DNA of 64,000 nt from Maricaulis sp039978735 (GTDB lineage Bacteria > Pseudomonadota > Alphaproteobacteria > Caulobacterales > Maricaulaceae). The notes under the pieces are model-generated. The model did not search any database. It was given only the letters and a program-made list of their open reading frames with translations, and had not been told where the DNA came from. The stretch lies in contig NZ_JBDWAS010000045.1 in assembly GCF_039978735.1 (NCBI RefSeq), positions 124,001 to 188,000 of the forward strand, written 5' to 3'. The position numbers were made by a program, and so were the translations under genes. This document shows, piece by piece, positions 54,227 to 64,000 of this stretch (position 1 is its first letter; each line of letters starts with the position of its first letter).

Positions 54227-54373
54227 GGGCAGGGGTTTCGCCGCGCGCACGCGCAAACCAGCCCGCATGCGGCGCCTCCGGCGCCCTTGACGAGACGCCT
54301 CCCCTGCGGCCCGCTGGCTGGCAAGAGATCGAATGGACAGAAGGGGCTGGGCGGCTTTCCCAGACCCTTCCTT

Positions 54374-54537
54374 GTCATCCCGGCCGAATGGCCCGCGAAG
54401 GCGGGTCGAAGGGCCGGGACCCATACGCTCGCTGCCGGACGAAAGCAGGCTCGATGGTCGCGCCAGCTGGAGACGCGTCGGAGTTATGGGTCCCGGACTT
54501 GCGCGCGGCTTTCGCCGGGCATCCATCCGGGATGACA
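54374..54537. repeat. palindromic intergenic repeat, family A, copy 3
   Basis: A 164-bp element with the same ten-base inverted ends GTCATCCCGG / CCGGGATGAC and arms GGGACCCATA and TATGGGTCCC. It fills half of the 329-bp gap between the convergent AraC-type and WYL genes. The left part of that gap has no recognisable feature. Confidence 0.8.
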
Positions 54538-54555
54538 AGAGAAGAGTGAGAGCGG

Positions 54556-55236
54556 CTACGCCGCGCGGCGCATGTCTTCGTAGCGCTTGCCGGGCTCGTC
54601 TTCATAGCTTTCGGCGAGGACGGTCAGGCGTTCGATGCGGTCGGTGCGGAAGTGGCGGAAATCATTGCGCAGTTCGCACCAGGCCGAGAGCAGCCAGACG
54701 CGGCCGAAACAGGTCAGCGCCAGCGGGCGGATGACGCGCTTGCTCACCTCGTCCTGCAGCGAATTATAGACCACGCGCAGCTTGCGCTTGTTGGCGATGG
54801 CGTTGCGCACGGGGCCGAAGGCCTCCGGCCGCACGGTCTCGTCGAGGAAGGCGGCAAACAGCGGCGTGGAGCGCAGGCGCTGGCGGTGCGTGTCGGGCAG
54901 GGCGTGCTCGATCTTGCCCAGCGCCTCGGCGGCGGCCATGGCCAGATCCTTGTCGCCGGTCGCCTTGACCAGGCGGGCGCCCAGGGCGAGCGCGTCAAGC
55001 TGTTCATAGGAGAAGGTGAGCGGCGGCAGGTCGAAACCGGGGCGCAGCACATAGCCGACACCGGCTTCGCCGTCGATCGGCGCGCCGGAGCCGATCAGGT
55101 GGGCGATGTCACGATAGATGGTGCGTTCGGAGACCTCGAACCGCTTGCCCATGTCATGGGCGGTCACGGCGCCGGGCGCGGCTTCCCGCAAGGCCTGTAC
55201 GATACGGATGAGACGTTCGGCCCTGCGCACTGACAC
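54556..55236 (-). CDS. YafY-type WYL domain transcriptional regulator
   Basis: A 226-residue regulator. N-terminal helix-turn-helix (GAVTAHDMGKRFEVSERTIYRD) followed by a WYL domain (KLRVVYNSLQDEV, RPLALTCFGRVWLLSAWCEL, FRTDRIERLTVL). Such proteins sense oligonucleotides or other ligands and often regulate stress or DNA-related genes. No target operon is adjacent. Confidence 0.9.
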   Translation of the reverse strand: MSVRRAERLIRIVQALREAAPGAVTAHDMGKRFEVSERTIYRDIAHLIGSGAPIDGEAGVGYVLRPGFDLPPLTFSYEQLDALALGARLVKATGDKDLAMAAAEALGKIEHALPDTHRQRLRSTPLFAAFLDETVRPEAFGPVRNAIANKRKLRVVYNSLQDEVSKRVIRPLALTCFGRVWLLSAWCELRNDFRHFRTDRIERLTVLAESYEDEPGKRYEDMRRAA

Positions 55237-55333
55237 CCCCTGAAATTCGGCCTGAAGGCCGGCTGATCTGGCGGGATGATGTCAGGATTTCGGACCCTGC
55301 GCAAGCAGGACCCGGCCGGTGCCGTCTCCGGCA

Positions 55334-55349
55334 TGTTTCACGTGCAACG
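55334..55349. promoter_or_regulatory. parS-like site with two mismatches
   Basis: TGTTTCACGTGCAACG keeps the left half and centre of parS but has changes in the right half. It is in the 151-bp gap upstream of the WYL gene, far from the main cluster. Binding by ParB would be weak at best. Confidence 0.3.
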
Positions 55350-55387
55350 CCGCGGGAGGCCTGTCACACAAGTCCTGACAAATCCTG

Positions 55388-56218
55388 TCAGCCGCCGGCT
55401 ATGACGTCCTGCATGGAGTAGAGGCCGGCCGGCCGGCCCTCGCCCTTGTTCGACATCCAGCGTGCAGCTTCCAGCGCGCCGGCGGCGAAGATCGAGCGGT
55501 CGAAGGCGCGGTGGGAGATGGATATCTCTTCCATATCCCCCAGAAATCGCACGGCATGTTCGCCGATAATGGTGCCGCCGCGCGTGGCGGAAAAACCGAT
55601 CGTGCCGGGCTTTCGCGGGCCGGTCGTGCCATGGCGTCCTGGTGTCGCAACGGCATCGAGATCCTCGCCGCGCCCTTCGGCGGCGGCCCGGCCCAGCAGC
55701 AGGGCCGTGCCCGAGGGTGCGTCGGGTTTCATGCGGTGATGGGTTTCCTCGATCTCGATATCCCAGTCATGGGCGCGCAGCCGGCCGGCGGCCTGGCGTA
55801 CCAGGGCTTCAGCCAGGGCGACGCCGAGCGAGAAATTCCCGGTCGAGAGAATGGGCAGGCGCTTGGCGGCGCCCGCCAGCCGGGCCTCTTCGTCCGCGTC
55901 GAACCCGGTCACACCGCTGACCAAGGGCGGACCGTTCCAGCCGGCTAGGCGCTCGGCCGTTGCGGCCGTCATGCGCGGCAGGCTGGCATCGAGCACGATA
56001 TCGGCGTCGCGGATCGCGTCCTCGAGCGCGACCGTCGCGATGCACTCGCAGGGGGCGCCGGTCAGCCATTCGCCGACATCCTCGCCTTCCGACGGCGAGC
56101 CCGCACGCACAACGGCGCCTGTCAGGGCGAAATCGGGTGCCTGCAGGACGGCCCGGCCGATGGCCCGGCCCAGACGCCCGGTCACACCCAGAAGCGCTAC
56201 ACGGATGACCTGGCTCAT
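55388..56218 (-). CDS. dapB: 4-hydroxy-tetrahydrodipicolinate reductase
   Basis: A 276-residue NAD(P)H reductase of lysine and diaminopimelate synthesis. The cofactor fold is VALLGVTGRLGRAIGRAV, and the substrate motif is HHRMKPDAPSGTALLLG. Its ATG overlaps the stop of the upstream membrane-protein gene by four bases. Confidence 0.96.
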   Translation of the reverse strand: MSQVIRVALLGVTGRLGRAIGRAVLQAPDFALTGAVVRAGSPSEGEDVGEWLTGAPCECIATVALEDAIRDADIVLDASLPRMTAATAERLAGWNGPPLVSGVTGFDADEEARLAGAAKRLPILSTGNFSLGVALAEALVRQAAGRLRAHDWDIEIEETHHRMKPDAPSGTALLLGRAAAEGRGEDLDAVATPGRHGTTGPRKPGTIGFSATRGGTIIGEHAVRFLGDMEEISISHRAFDRSIFAAGALEAARWMSNKGEGRPAGLYSMQDVIAGG

Positions 56219-57336
56219 ACTCCCCCTCCGGAAACAAACTGATCGGCCAGCTTTTCAAACACATAGGACCCGATGATGGGAATGACCGGGATCAGTACAT
56301 ACAGCGAGAAACGCGTTGTCACGCTCGCCGAGACCGGCCATTCCGGCCGCGCATTCACCCAGATCTCGTAATCGGTCAGACCGGCCAGCGCCGAGGCGGC
56401 CTCGGCATCGCCGGCCAGCGCGCGCTCGCGCACCCTGGCCATTTCGGCATGGATGCGGACGAGCTCGGCCTGTTTGGCGGCGCGGATCTTGGCATGCACC
56501 GGGTGCAGCGCGCTGGTCAGCACGATGACGCCGCCGGCAATCGAGGCGGCGACGACCGGCACGGTGATCCACAGCTGTGTGGCATCGAACAGCGCGTCGG
56601 GCCGGTTTGGATTGATGAGGAAAAGCAGCAGGATACCGGCCATGATCAGCCAGGACCGCGCGGCGCGCAGCCCGATCCGGCCGAACACGTCCAGCCGGTC
56701 GAGATGGAAGAGATCGATCGTCAGGTGCTCGCGGATCAGCTGCTTGATGGCTGCACTCTCGCGCGCCAGGTCGATCCCGGCCCGGAAACCGATGCCATAG
56801 AGCACGGGCGAGACCAGGACAAACCACAGGCCGACCGACTGCAGATAGCTGACGAAGGTGAAATTGCTGGTGATGATGATCACGCCGTTGAAGACGAGAC
56901 CGGCCGCTGCTCCGGCCAGGAACATCAGCGCATAACGCCGGCTCCAGCTGTGCGGGATGCCCAGGGCGAAGGCGCCGGCACTGTCGGCGCCGGCCGGTTC
57001 GAGGGCGGCGGCCAGGGCATCGGTCTCGGCCTGCCACATGCGGCGGCTGAACTCGGTAAAGGCAATGCCGGCGGTGAAGATCAGCGATAGGACCAGCGCG
57101 ATCCAGGCGACCTGTACCAGCACGATCTCGCCGGATGCGCTGACATGAAACAGCGATGGCTGGCGCGTGGTCTCGGCGATCAGCACGAAACCGCCATAGA
57201 CCAGCACGAACAGCGCCAGCGTTGTCAGGAGCGGGCCCAGCGGCGACACGCGGTAGAGCCGCATTTCGAAAGGTTCGAAATGCGTCGCGTCTGCGGGCGT
57301 GTCAGCAGGGGCAGTCGTGTCCGGCCGGGTATCCAT
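56215..57336 (-). CDS. hypothetical multi-pass membrane protein
   Basis: A 373-residue protein with about seven membrane helices (for example LLTTLALFVLVYGGFVLIAE, IVLVQVAWIALVLSLIFTAGIAF, SWLIMAGILLLFLI) and a charged coiled segment (KIRAAKQAELVRIHAEMARVRERAL) near residue 290. Family not recognised. It lies between dnaJ and dapB on the same strand and is translationally coupled to dapB. Confidence 0.75.
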   Translation of the reverse strand: MDTRPDTTAPADTPADATHFEPFEMRLYRVSPLGPLLTTLALFVLVYGGFVLIAETTRQPSLFHVSASGEIVLVQVAWIALVLSLIFTAGIAFTEFSRRMWQAETDALAAALEPAGADSAGAFALGIPHSWSRRYALMFLAGAAAGLVFNGVIIITSNFTFVSYLQSVGLWFVLVSPVLYGIGFRAGIDLARESAAIKQLIREHLTIDLFHLDRLDVFGRIGLRAARSWLIMAGILLLFLINPNRPDALFDATQLWITVPVVAASIAGGVIVLTSALHPVHAKIRAAKQAELVRIHAEMARVRERALAGDAEAASALAGLTDYEIWVNARPEWPVSASVTTRFSLYVLIPVIPIIGSYVFEKLADQFVSGGGV

Positions 57337-57391
57337 GCGCGAACCCTACGCCGTTGCGGCGCAGGGTGTCACGCGGATTGCGTGCAGCGGA

Positions 57392-58576
57392 TCAGTTGGC
57401 GTTGGGCCGACCGTCATCGGTCGTCACATCGTCCCAGAACTGTTTGACCTTGTTGAAGAAACCCGCGCTGTCGGGATTGCAGCCCTCGCCGGAGAGATCG
57501 CAGAATTCCTTCAGGAGCTCTTTCTGGCGGTCGCACAGATTGCGCGGGGTTTCCACGAACAGCTCGACGATCATGTCGCCGCGCGGGCCGCCGCGCAGGC
57601 GGGGCATGCCCTTGCCTCGCAGGCGCATGCGGCGTCCGGTCTGGGCGCCCTCGGGGATTTTCATCTCGGCCTTGCCGCCCTCGATCGTGGGCACTTCGAT
57701 GGAGCAGCCCAGCGCGGCCTGCACCATGGAGGCGGGGGTGCGGCAGTAGAGATTGGGTCCGTCGCGCTCGAAAATCTCGTGCGGTTTGACGGAAATGAAG
57801 ATGTAGAGGTCGCCGCGCGGACCGCCACGGGCCCCCGCTTCGCCTTCGCCGGCCAGACGGATGCGCGTACCGTCCTCGACGCCGGCCGGAACGGTGACAT
57901 TCAGCGTGCGGGTCTTGCGCACCCGGCCGACGCCATCGCAGTCCTGACACGGTGTTTTCACGTACTGGCCGCGCCCGCCGCAATGCGGACAGGTCTGCTC
58001 CATGGTGAAAAAGCCCTGGGAACGGCGGATCCGGCCGGCCCCGCCACAGGTGCCGCAGGTTTCCAGCTCGGTACCCGGCTCATTGCCCTGCCCGTCACAG
58101 CGTTCGCAATGCATCGCCGTGGGGACCTTGATCGTCGCTTCCTTGCCGTTGAAGGCATCTTCCAGGGCGATCTCGAGATCATAGCGCAGATCGGCACCGC
58201 GGGCCGGACCATGGCTGCGCCCGCCGCGACGGCCGCCGCCCATTCCGCCCATGCCGAAGGCTTCGCCGAAGACCTGTTCGAAAATGTCGGCGAACTCGGC
58301 CGCGCCGGCGCCACCGCCGAACGGGCCCTGGCCGCCGCCCATGCCGCCCTGTTCGAAAGCGGCGTGGCCCATGCGGTCATAGGCTGCGCGCTTGTCCTTG
58401 TCGGACAGGATGGCATAGGCCTCGCCGACTTCCTTGAACTTGGCCTCGGCCTCCGCATCGCCCGGATTCTTGTCCGGGTGATACTGCATCGCCAGCTTGC
58501 GATAGGCGCTCTTCAGCGCCTTTTCGTCTGCCGAACGGTCGACACCGAGTGTCTCGTAATAGTCGCGTTTACTCAT
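57392..58576 (-). CDS. dnaJ: chaperone protein DnaJ
   Basis: A 394-residue type I Hsp40. J domain with YHPDKNPGD, a Gly/Phe-rich linker (GGMGGGQGPFGGGAG), and four CxxCxGxG zinc repeats (CERCDGQG, CGTCGGAG, CPHCGGRG, CQDCDGVG), then substrate-binding domains. It stimulates DnaK ATPase. The ATG overlaps the upstream methyltransferase stop in a TGATG arrangement, so its translation may depend on that gene. Confidence 0.97.
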   Translation of the reverse strand: MSKRDYYETLGVDRSADEKALKSAYRKLAMQYHPDKNPGDAEAEAKFKEVGEAYAILSDKDKRAAYDRMGHAAFEQGGMGGGQGPFGGGAGAAEFADIFEQVFGEAFGMGGMGGGRRGGRSHGPARGADLRYDLEIALEDAFNGKEATIKVPTAMHCERCDGQGNEPGTELETCGTCGGAGRIRRSQGFFTMEQTCPHCGGRGQYVKTPCQDCDGVGRVRKTRTLNVTVPAGVEDGTRIRLAGEGEAGARGGPRGDLYIFISVKPHEIFERDGPNLYCRTPASMVQAALGCSIEVPTIEGGKAEMKIPEGAQTGRRMRLRGKGMPRLRGGPRGDMIVELFVETPRNLCDRQKELLKEFCDLSGEGCNPDSAGFFNKVKQFWDDVTTDDGRPNAN

Positions 58577-59439
58577 CAAGATTCACCGTGGGACAGAACC
58601 AGTACCGCGTTCTGCCGCATCTGCCGCGCCAGCGTATAGCCCTGTGCAAGACACAGGCCCGCGGCGCCGTCATGGATTGCGGCTTCGTGCCGCGTTTCGA
58701 TCAGGATCATGCCGGGCCAAAGCGTGCGCGGCGCCCGGGCAAAGAAAGCCTCCAGAACCGGAGCTTCATAGCCCTCGATGTCGATCTTCATGACATCGAC
58801 ACGCGCAATGCCGGCCTCTTCCAGCACGGCTTGCAGCGGACGCATGGCGACCGTGTCGCCCTCGCCGCCGGTTTCGACATGCACTTCGCCCCGGTTCTTG
58901 CCGGATTGCACCATGCGGGCTTCGCCCGCTTCGGCGCCCAGCGCACAGGGCACGACCGTCACGCCTTCGGCGCCTGACGATCGCAGATTGAATTCCAGCC
59001 GCCGCCGGTTCTCCGTGTCCGGCTCGATCGCCACCACCGTCACCGGCCGCCCCAGCGTCTTTCCGTCTGCCAGAACCGACAGGGTGTAGAGCCCGGCATT
59101 GGCGCCGGCATCGACGAAATTGAAGGGGGTATCGGCGTCGTGGGCGGCAATGCGGGCGCGGATCTCGGCCCGCTCCGCATCGTCCCAGGTACGTGCACCG
59201 GCGAAGACACGCTTCTCGCAGCGATTGTCGCGCAGGTGCAGGCGGGCGAACTGGCCGGGAAACACCTCGACATCGGCGATGTCGCGGCCGCCGGACATCA
59301 GCGTGCGCCGCACCACGGTCTCCGCGCCGCGGCGCAGGCCGTCGAGCGGCAGGGACATGGGGAGGCGCCGGAATCGCTCCGCCAGCTCGGGGAGCGCAAA
59401 GGCACCGAAAGGTGCGGAAATCGGGTCGGGACGGGCCAT
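58576..59439 (-). CDS. FkbM family methyltransferase
   Basis: A 287-residue SAM-dependent methyltransferase of the FkbM type: NFVDAGANAGLYTLSVLADG is the SAM loop, VVAIEPDTENRRRLEFNLRSSG the acidic loop, and VDVMKIDIEGYEAPVLEAFF the family signature. Usual substrates are sugars or polyketides. It lies between dnaK and dnaJ, an unusual position, and overlaps dnaJ by one base. Confidence 0.9.
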   Translation of the reverse strand: MARPDPISAPFGAFALPELAERFRRLPMSLPLDGLRRGAETVVRRTLMSGGRDIADVEVFPGQFARLHLRDNRCEKRVFAGARTWDDAERAEIRARIAAHDADTPFNFVDAGANAGLYTLSVLADGKTLGRPVTVVAIEPDTENRRRLEFNLRSSGAEGVTVVPCALGAEAGEARMVQSGKNRGEVHVETGGEGDTVAMRPLQAVLEEAGIARVDVMKIDIEGYEAPVLEAFFARAPRTLWPGMILIETRHEAAIHDGAAGLCLAQGYTLARQMRQNAVLVLSHGES

Positions 59440-59508
59440 GTGGCACTCCTGGGCCGGCGGGCCCGGAGCGGCCGCGGTTTCCCGCCAGCCGCTCCGGATC
59501 ACCGGACC

Positions 59509-61422
<1,914 letters not shown>

Positions 61423-61781
61423 TGATCGTTTCTCCGTTTTTTCCAAGCGGGACCGGTTCGGCGCATCAGGACCTTGTCGCAAGCGTACCGGATGCCGTTC
61501 ACCGTCCCCTTCGGGATCGTCATTGAATGTCCGGTGATGCCGACACCGGAGTGGTTCACGCATGTTCGGGGAATAACCCCGCGCTTGGTGGGCGATTTAG
61601 GGAGGGATGACTGCAAGCGCAAGGCCGCAGACGCGTCCATTGCAGGGGCGGGGTGTCGCGGCGGCGCGGACCGCAGAAAATCCCGCGCGCCTTCGTCGAT
61701 CACCGAATGGCCTGCCGTGCGAGCCCCCGATAAACCGTACGGGTTTTCAGACACAGGGCCGGACGGCCCGAGGGGGGGACA
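61423..61781. other. dnaK leader and divergent promoter region
   Basis: A 359-bp stretch without a gene. It carries the dnaK promoter candidate (listed separately), a small hairpin (GGGG AATAA CCCC near 61569-61581) between that promoter and dnaK, and, at its right end, the upstream region of a rightward lipoprotein gene. No CIRCE element was found. Confidence 0.5.
61595..61623 (-). promoter_or_regulatory. candidate heat-shock (sigma-32 type) promoter for dnaK
   Basis: On the minus strand, CTTGCG and CTAAAT are separated by 17 bases, close to the alphaproteobacterial RpoH pattern (CTTG in the -35 region and a C-rich/AT -10). It is about 170 bases upstream of the dnaK start. Moderate match only. 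Confidence 0.4.
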
Positions 61782-62210
61782 ATGATTGCCCGACGCCTGA
61801 TGCTGCCTGTTGTCGCAGCGCTCTCATTAATTATGTCGGCCTGTTCGGTGATTCTGCCGCAGCAGACCTTCATCGTCACCACGCCCGAACCGGGGGCTGA
61901 AGTGTACATGTCGCTGTCCGGCCACCGCTCGGTCGGCGTCAATTCGATGGATGTGATGGGCTCGATCCCGGCCGGCCGGGACACGACGAACATGAATTTC
62001 ATCGGCACGACACCGCTGGAGCACACCTTCCACGTCACCCGCCATCGCCCGGGTGTTGCCTCGCCCGGTGAATTCTCGACCAGCATGAACACGGTCTACA
62101 CCGAAGCCTTTGTCGAGGTGGTCTATCCGGACGGCCGCCGCGAATCCCGCAATGTCCAGCTGAACAATGGCGAGATCCGGCTCGACTTTACCGGTTCCGG
62201 CGCGCGTTAG
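61782..62210 (+). CDS. hypothetical lipoprotein
   Basis: A 142-residue predicted lipoprotein with lipobox MSAC (C21). FIVTTPEPGAEVYMSLSGH and GTTPLEHTFHVTRH recall a PEGA-like beta-sandwich surface domain, and a beta-rich end (VEVVYPDGRRESRNVQL) follows. No clear family beyond that. It is divergent from dnaK. Confidence 0.75.
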   Translation: MIARRLMLPVVAALSLIMSACSVILPQQTFIVTTPEPGAEVYMSLSGHRSVGVNSMDVMGSIPAGRDTTNMNFIGTTPLEHTFHVTRHRPGVASPGEFSTSMNTVYTEAFVEVVYPDGRRESRNVQLNNGEIRLDFTGSGAR

Positions 62211-62330
62211 GCGTTTGGGACGGCCGCCGGCGGGTGTCGCAGCAACGCGTCCGCCGGCGGTCGGCAGGGATGAGTACCGGGGGATGATTTCCGGGTGGAA
62301 GCGTGGCCTGCGGCGCGCCATGTTGGGGGC

Positions 62331-62969
62331 ATGGACGAGCCCGCCCCGCCTCTGCCCGGTTTTCGCTTTCTGCCCGGTCATTTTGATCGCCAGGCCCAGT
62401 CGGACCTGATGGCGGCCGTGGTCGATGCGGCTGCGACAGCGCCCTTCTGGCGGCCCTCCATGCCCCGCACGGGCCAGCCTCTCTCCGTGAAGATGACGAA
62501 CTTCGGCCCGCTGGGCTGGGTGACAGACCAGGCCCGCGGCTATCGCTATGAGCCCGCGCATCCGGAAACCGGCGCGCCGTGGCCGCCTTTGCCCGCTGCT
62601 TTGTTGGACTTGTGGACTTCAGTGTCCGGCTATCCCGCCCCGCCGGAGGCCTGCCTGGTAAACTGGTATGCGCCGGGCAGCCGCATGGGCCTGCACGTCG
62701 ACAGCGACGAGGCGGCGACCGATGCGGCGGTCGTCTCGGTCTCGCTGGGCGACAAGGCGCGCTTCCGGATCGGCGGCACGACGCGGCGCGGCAAGACGGC
62801 CTCCATGGTGCTGTCCTCGGGCGATGTCGTGGTGCTCGGCGGGGCGTCGCGGCGCAGCTATCACGGCGTCGACCGGATCTATCCGGGCACGTCCACCCTC
62901 TTGCCGGAAGATGTCTTCCCCGGCGGCGGACGCATCAATCTGACCATGCGGCGCGTAACGCCGGTCTGA
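62331..62969 (+). CDS. AlkB-type alpha-ketoglutarate-dependent dioxygenase
   Basis: A 212-residue Fe(II)/2-oxoglutarate dioxygenase. Iron ligands: His and Asp in GLHVDSDE and His in RRSYHGVDR; the 2-oxoglutarate arginine is in GRINLTMRRV; CLVNWYAPGSRMG carries the conserved Asn-x-Tyr. AlkB removes methyl groups from 1-methyladenine and 3-methylcytosine in DNA. A longer GTG start is possible, but the ATG giving MDEPAPPLPGF fits the family. Confidence 0.93.
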   Translation: MDEPAPPLPGFRFLPGHFDRQAQSDLMAAVVDAAATAPFWRPSMPRTGQPLSVKMTNFGPLGWVTDQARGYRYEPAHPETGAPWPPLPAALLDLWTSVSGYPAPPEACLVNWYAPGSRMGLHVDSDEAATDAAVVSVSLGDKARFRIGGTTRRGKTASMVLSSGDVVVLGGASRRSYHGVDRIYPGTSTLLPEDVFPGGGRINLTMRRVTPV

Positions 62970-63065
62970 TCGCCCGTGCCGCCGGCGAAATCGCCGGTCC
63001 ATGGAACGGGTCCTGCGTCCGGGCGTTGTATCCGGTGTCGAACAACACACGGGAGACTGGACGCC

Positions 63066-63413
63066 ATGATGAAGACACTTCTGATCGTCAGTGCTGCCGC
63101 CCTGACCGTTACGGCTTGCGGTGCCACCACGCGAAATGCGGCTGCCGGCGGCGCGATGGGCGCGGCTGCGGGCGCGATTATCGGCAACAATACCGGCTCG
63201 GGCGATGCCCAGACCGGTGCCCTGATCGGCGGTGCCGTGGGTGCCGCGGCCGGCGCCTATTCCGGGTGCCGCGAGGAAGGCGGCTGCCGCTGGAACGAAA
63301 GCAATTCCAACCATTCGCAGCTCTATCTCGATCGCCGCGCGAACCGGTATTACTACGTCAACGACCGGGATGGCTGCACCTACTGGCGCAATGGCGAATA
63401 CCGCGCCTGTTAG
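63066..63413 (+). CDS. glycine-zipper lipoprotein, copy 1
   Basis: A 115-residue lipoprotein: lipobox VTAC (C18), a glycine-zipper membrane segment (GGAMGAAAGAIIGNNTGSGD, GALIGGAVGAAAGAYSG), and a polar C-terminal domain ending DGCTYWRNGEYRAC. It resembles 17-kDa-antigen-like glycine-zipper outer-membrane proteins. Two close ATGs; the first is used. A near-identical copy follows. Confidence 0.82.
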   Translation: MMKTLLIVSAAALTVTACGATTRNAAAGGAMGAAAGAIIGNNTGSGDAQTGALIGGAVGAAAGAYSGCREEGGCRWNESNSNHSQLYLDRRANRYYYVNDRDGCTYWRNGEYRAC

Positions 63414-63456
63414 ACAGCGAACGCCACAGTCAAAACCGGTACCCCTTGCCGGTCGA

Positions 63457-63487
63457 ACGCCGGGAGTTTCCGCTCCCGGCGTTTTTG
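63457..63487 (+). terminator. rho-independent terminator between the two lipoprotein genes
   Basis: Nine-base arms CGCCGGGAG/CTCCCGGCG around a six-base loop, followed by TTTTT. It ends the first copy's transcript, so the two copies are probably transcribed separately. Confidence 0.85.
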
Positions 63488-63607
63488 TGTCCTGCGACCT
63501 GTTGGTTCATGGCGCAGTCATGCAATTGCGGTCAGAATGACGTCTCCACCCGTTCGCGATGCCCCGGCACATGGCCGGACCGCGCCGGGTGCGACAGGGA
63601 GACGAGC

Positions 63608-63955
63608 ATGATCTCGAAAGCGTTTGCAGTAAGTGTCCTCGCACTGGGCCTGACGGCCTGTGGGGCGACGTCCCAGGGCGCGATCACCGGCGGTGCGCTG
63701 GGCGCGGCGGCGGGCGCCATTATCGGCAATAATACCGGCTCCGGCGATGCCCAGACGGGTGCCATCATCGGTGGCGTGATCGGTGCGGCGGGCGGTGCCT
63801 ATGCGGGCTGCCGGTCGCAGGGTGGCTGTGCCTGGAACCAGAACAATCCCAGCCATTCCCGCCTCTATTATGACGAGCGCGCGCGCCGCGAATACTATGT
63901 CGACGAGCGCGACGGCTGCACCTACTGGCGCGACGGCGAGTATCGCGCCTGCTGA
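63608..63955 (+). CDS. glycine-zipper lipoprotein, copy 2
   Basis: A 115-residue paralogue of the preceding gene with the same lipobox position (LTAC, C18), the same zipper core IIGNNTGSGDAQTGA, the Cys-x-x-x-x-x-C pair and the ending DGCTYWRDGEYRAC. The C-terminal domain differs mostly by polar replacements (Arg and Glu for Asn). A GGGAGA ribosome site precedes the ATG. Probably an outer-membrane protein; role unknown. Confidence 0.82.
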   Translation: MISKAFAVSVLALGLTACGATSQGAITGGALGAAAGAIIGNNTGSGDAQTGAIIGGVIGAAGGAYAGCRSQGGCAWNQNNPSHSRLYYDERARREYYVDERDGCTYWRDGEYRAC

Positions 63956-64000
63956 TGCATAGCGGTCTCTGCCGGCGCCGGCTCAGCGGGTGCCGGCAGA

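Noticed and set aside
61423..61622. CIRCE operator upstream of dnaK
   Set aside because: No TTAGCACTC-N9-GAGTGCTAA or near match is present; only a sigma-32-like promoter is plausible.

Overview
GC-rich alphaproteobacterial chromosome, most likely a stalked or dimorphic marine relative of Caulobacter (Maricaulis/Hyphomonadaceae type). The basis is gene order and family content: parB-parA-rsmG-mnmG-mnmE, hemE-hemH-hemJ-rho, and ppsR-maf-aroE-coaE-dnaQ-secB-Tim44-mltA-Smr-hslU surround an AT-richer gap between hemE and ppsR, as around the Caulobacter origin. I infer that the window spans the chromosomal replication origin (28.4-28.9 kb) and its centromere, a cluster of parS sites at 16.8-19.0 kb. 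Genus is inference; no rRNA is present.

Layout. 0-1.2 kb: the 5' part of a leucine-type tRNA with an odd anticodon, one lower-GC unknown gene and a non-coding stretch. 1.2-10.3 kb: accessory and envelope genes, including a striking fusion of a TAXI solute-binding domain to a two-helix pore and tandem RCK domains, plus a DUF922 protease, an orphan response regulator, an L,D-transpeptidase, PLPBP, a ThiE-like protein, NtrZ and a porin. 10.4-14.5 kb: leuS-lptE-holA. 14.6-20.6 kb: segregation and tRNA-modification genes, read toward the left. 20.6-24.1 kb: small enzymes. 24.3-28.4 kb: rho and haem synthesis, read leftward away from the origin. 28.9-36.3 kb: the rightward origin-flanking housekeeping cluster. 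36.3-55.4 kb: a looser region with hslU and hslV separated by about 3.9 kb of other genes, a c-di-GMP enzyme, nucleoside and DNA-repair enzymes, VOC proteins, transcription regulators, and most of the dispersed palindromic repeats. 55.4-61.4 kb: dnaK, an FkbM methyltransferase, dnaJ, a membrane protein and dapB on one strand. 61.8-64 kb: small lipoproteins, an AlkB homologue, and a tandem pair of glycine-zipper lipoproteins.

How it fits together. ParA, ParB and parS segregate the origin; MnmE and MnmG modify the tRNA wobble base; HemE, HemJ and HemH complete haem; LptE, MltA, SecB and the Tim44-like protein serve the envelope; HslUV and DnaKJ handle protein quality. The most unusual item is the 1030-residue TAXI-pore-RCK protein, which has the layout expected of a ligand-gated ion channel with a TRAP-type sensor and a non-canonical selectivity filter. 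Two families of intergenic palindromic repeats (about 163 bp and about 95 bp) recur several times. I saw no CRISPR array, no insertion sequence and no prophage.
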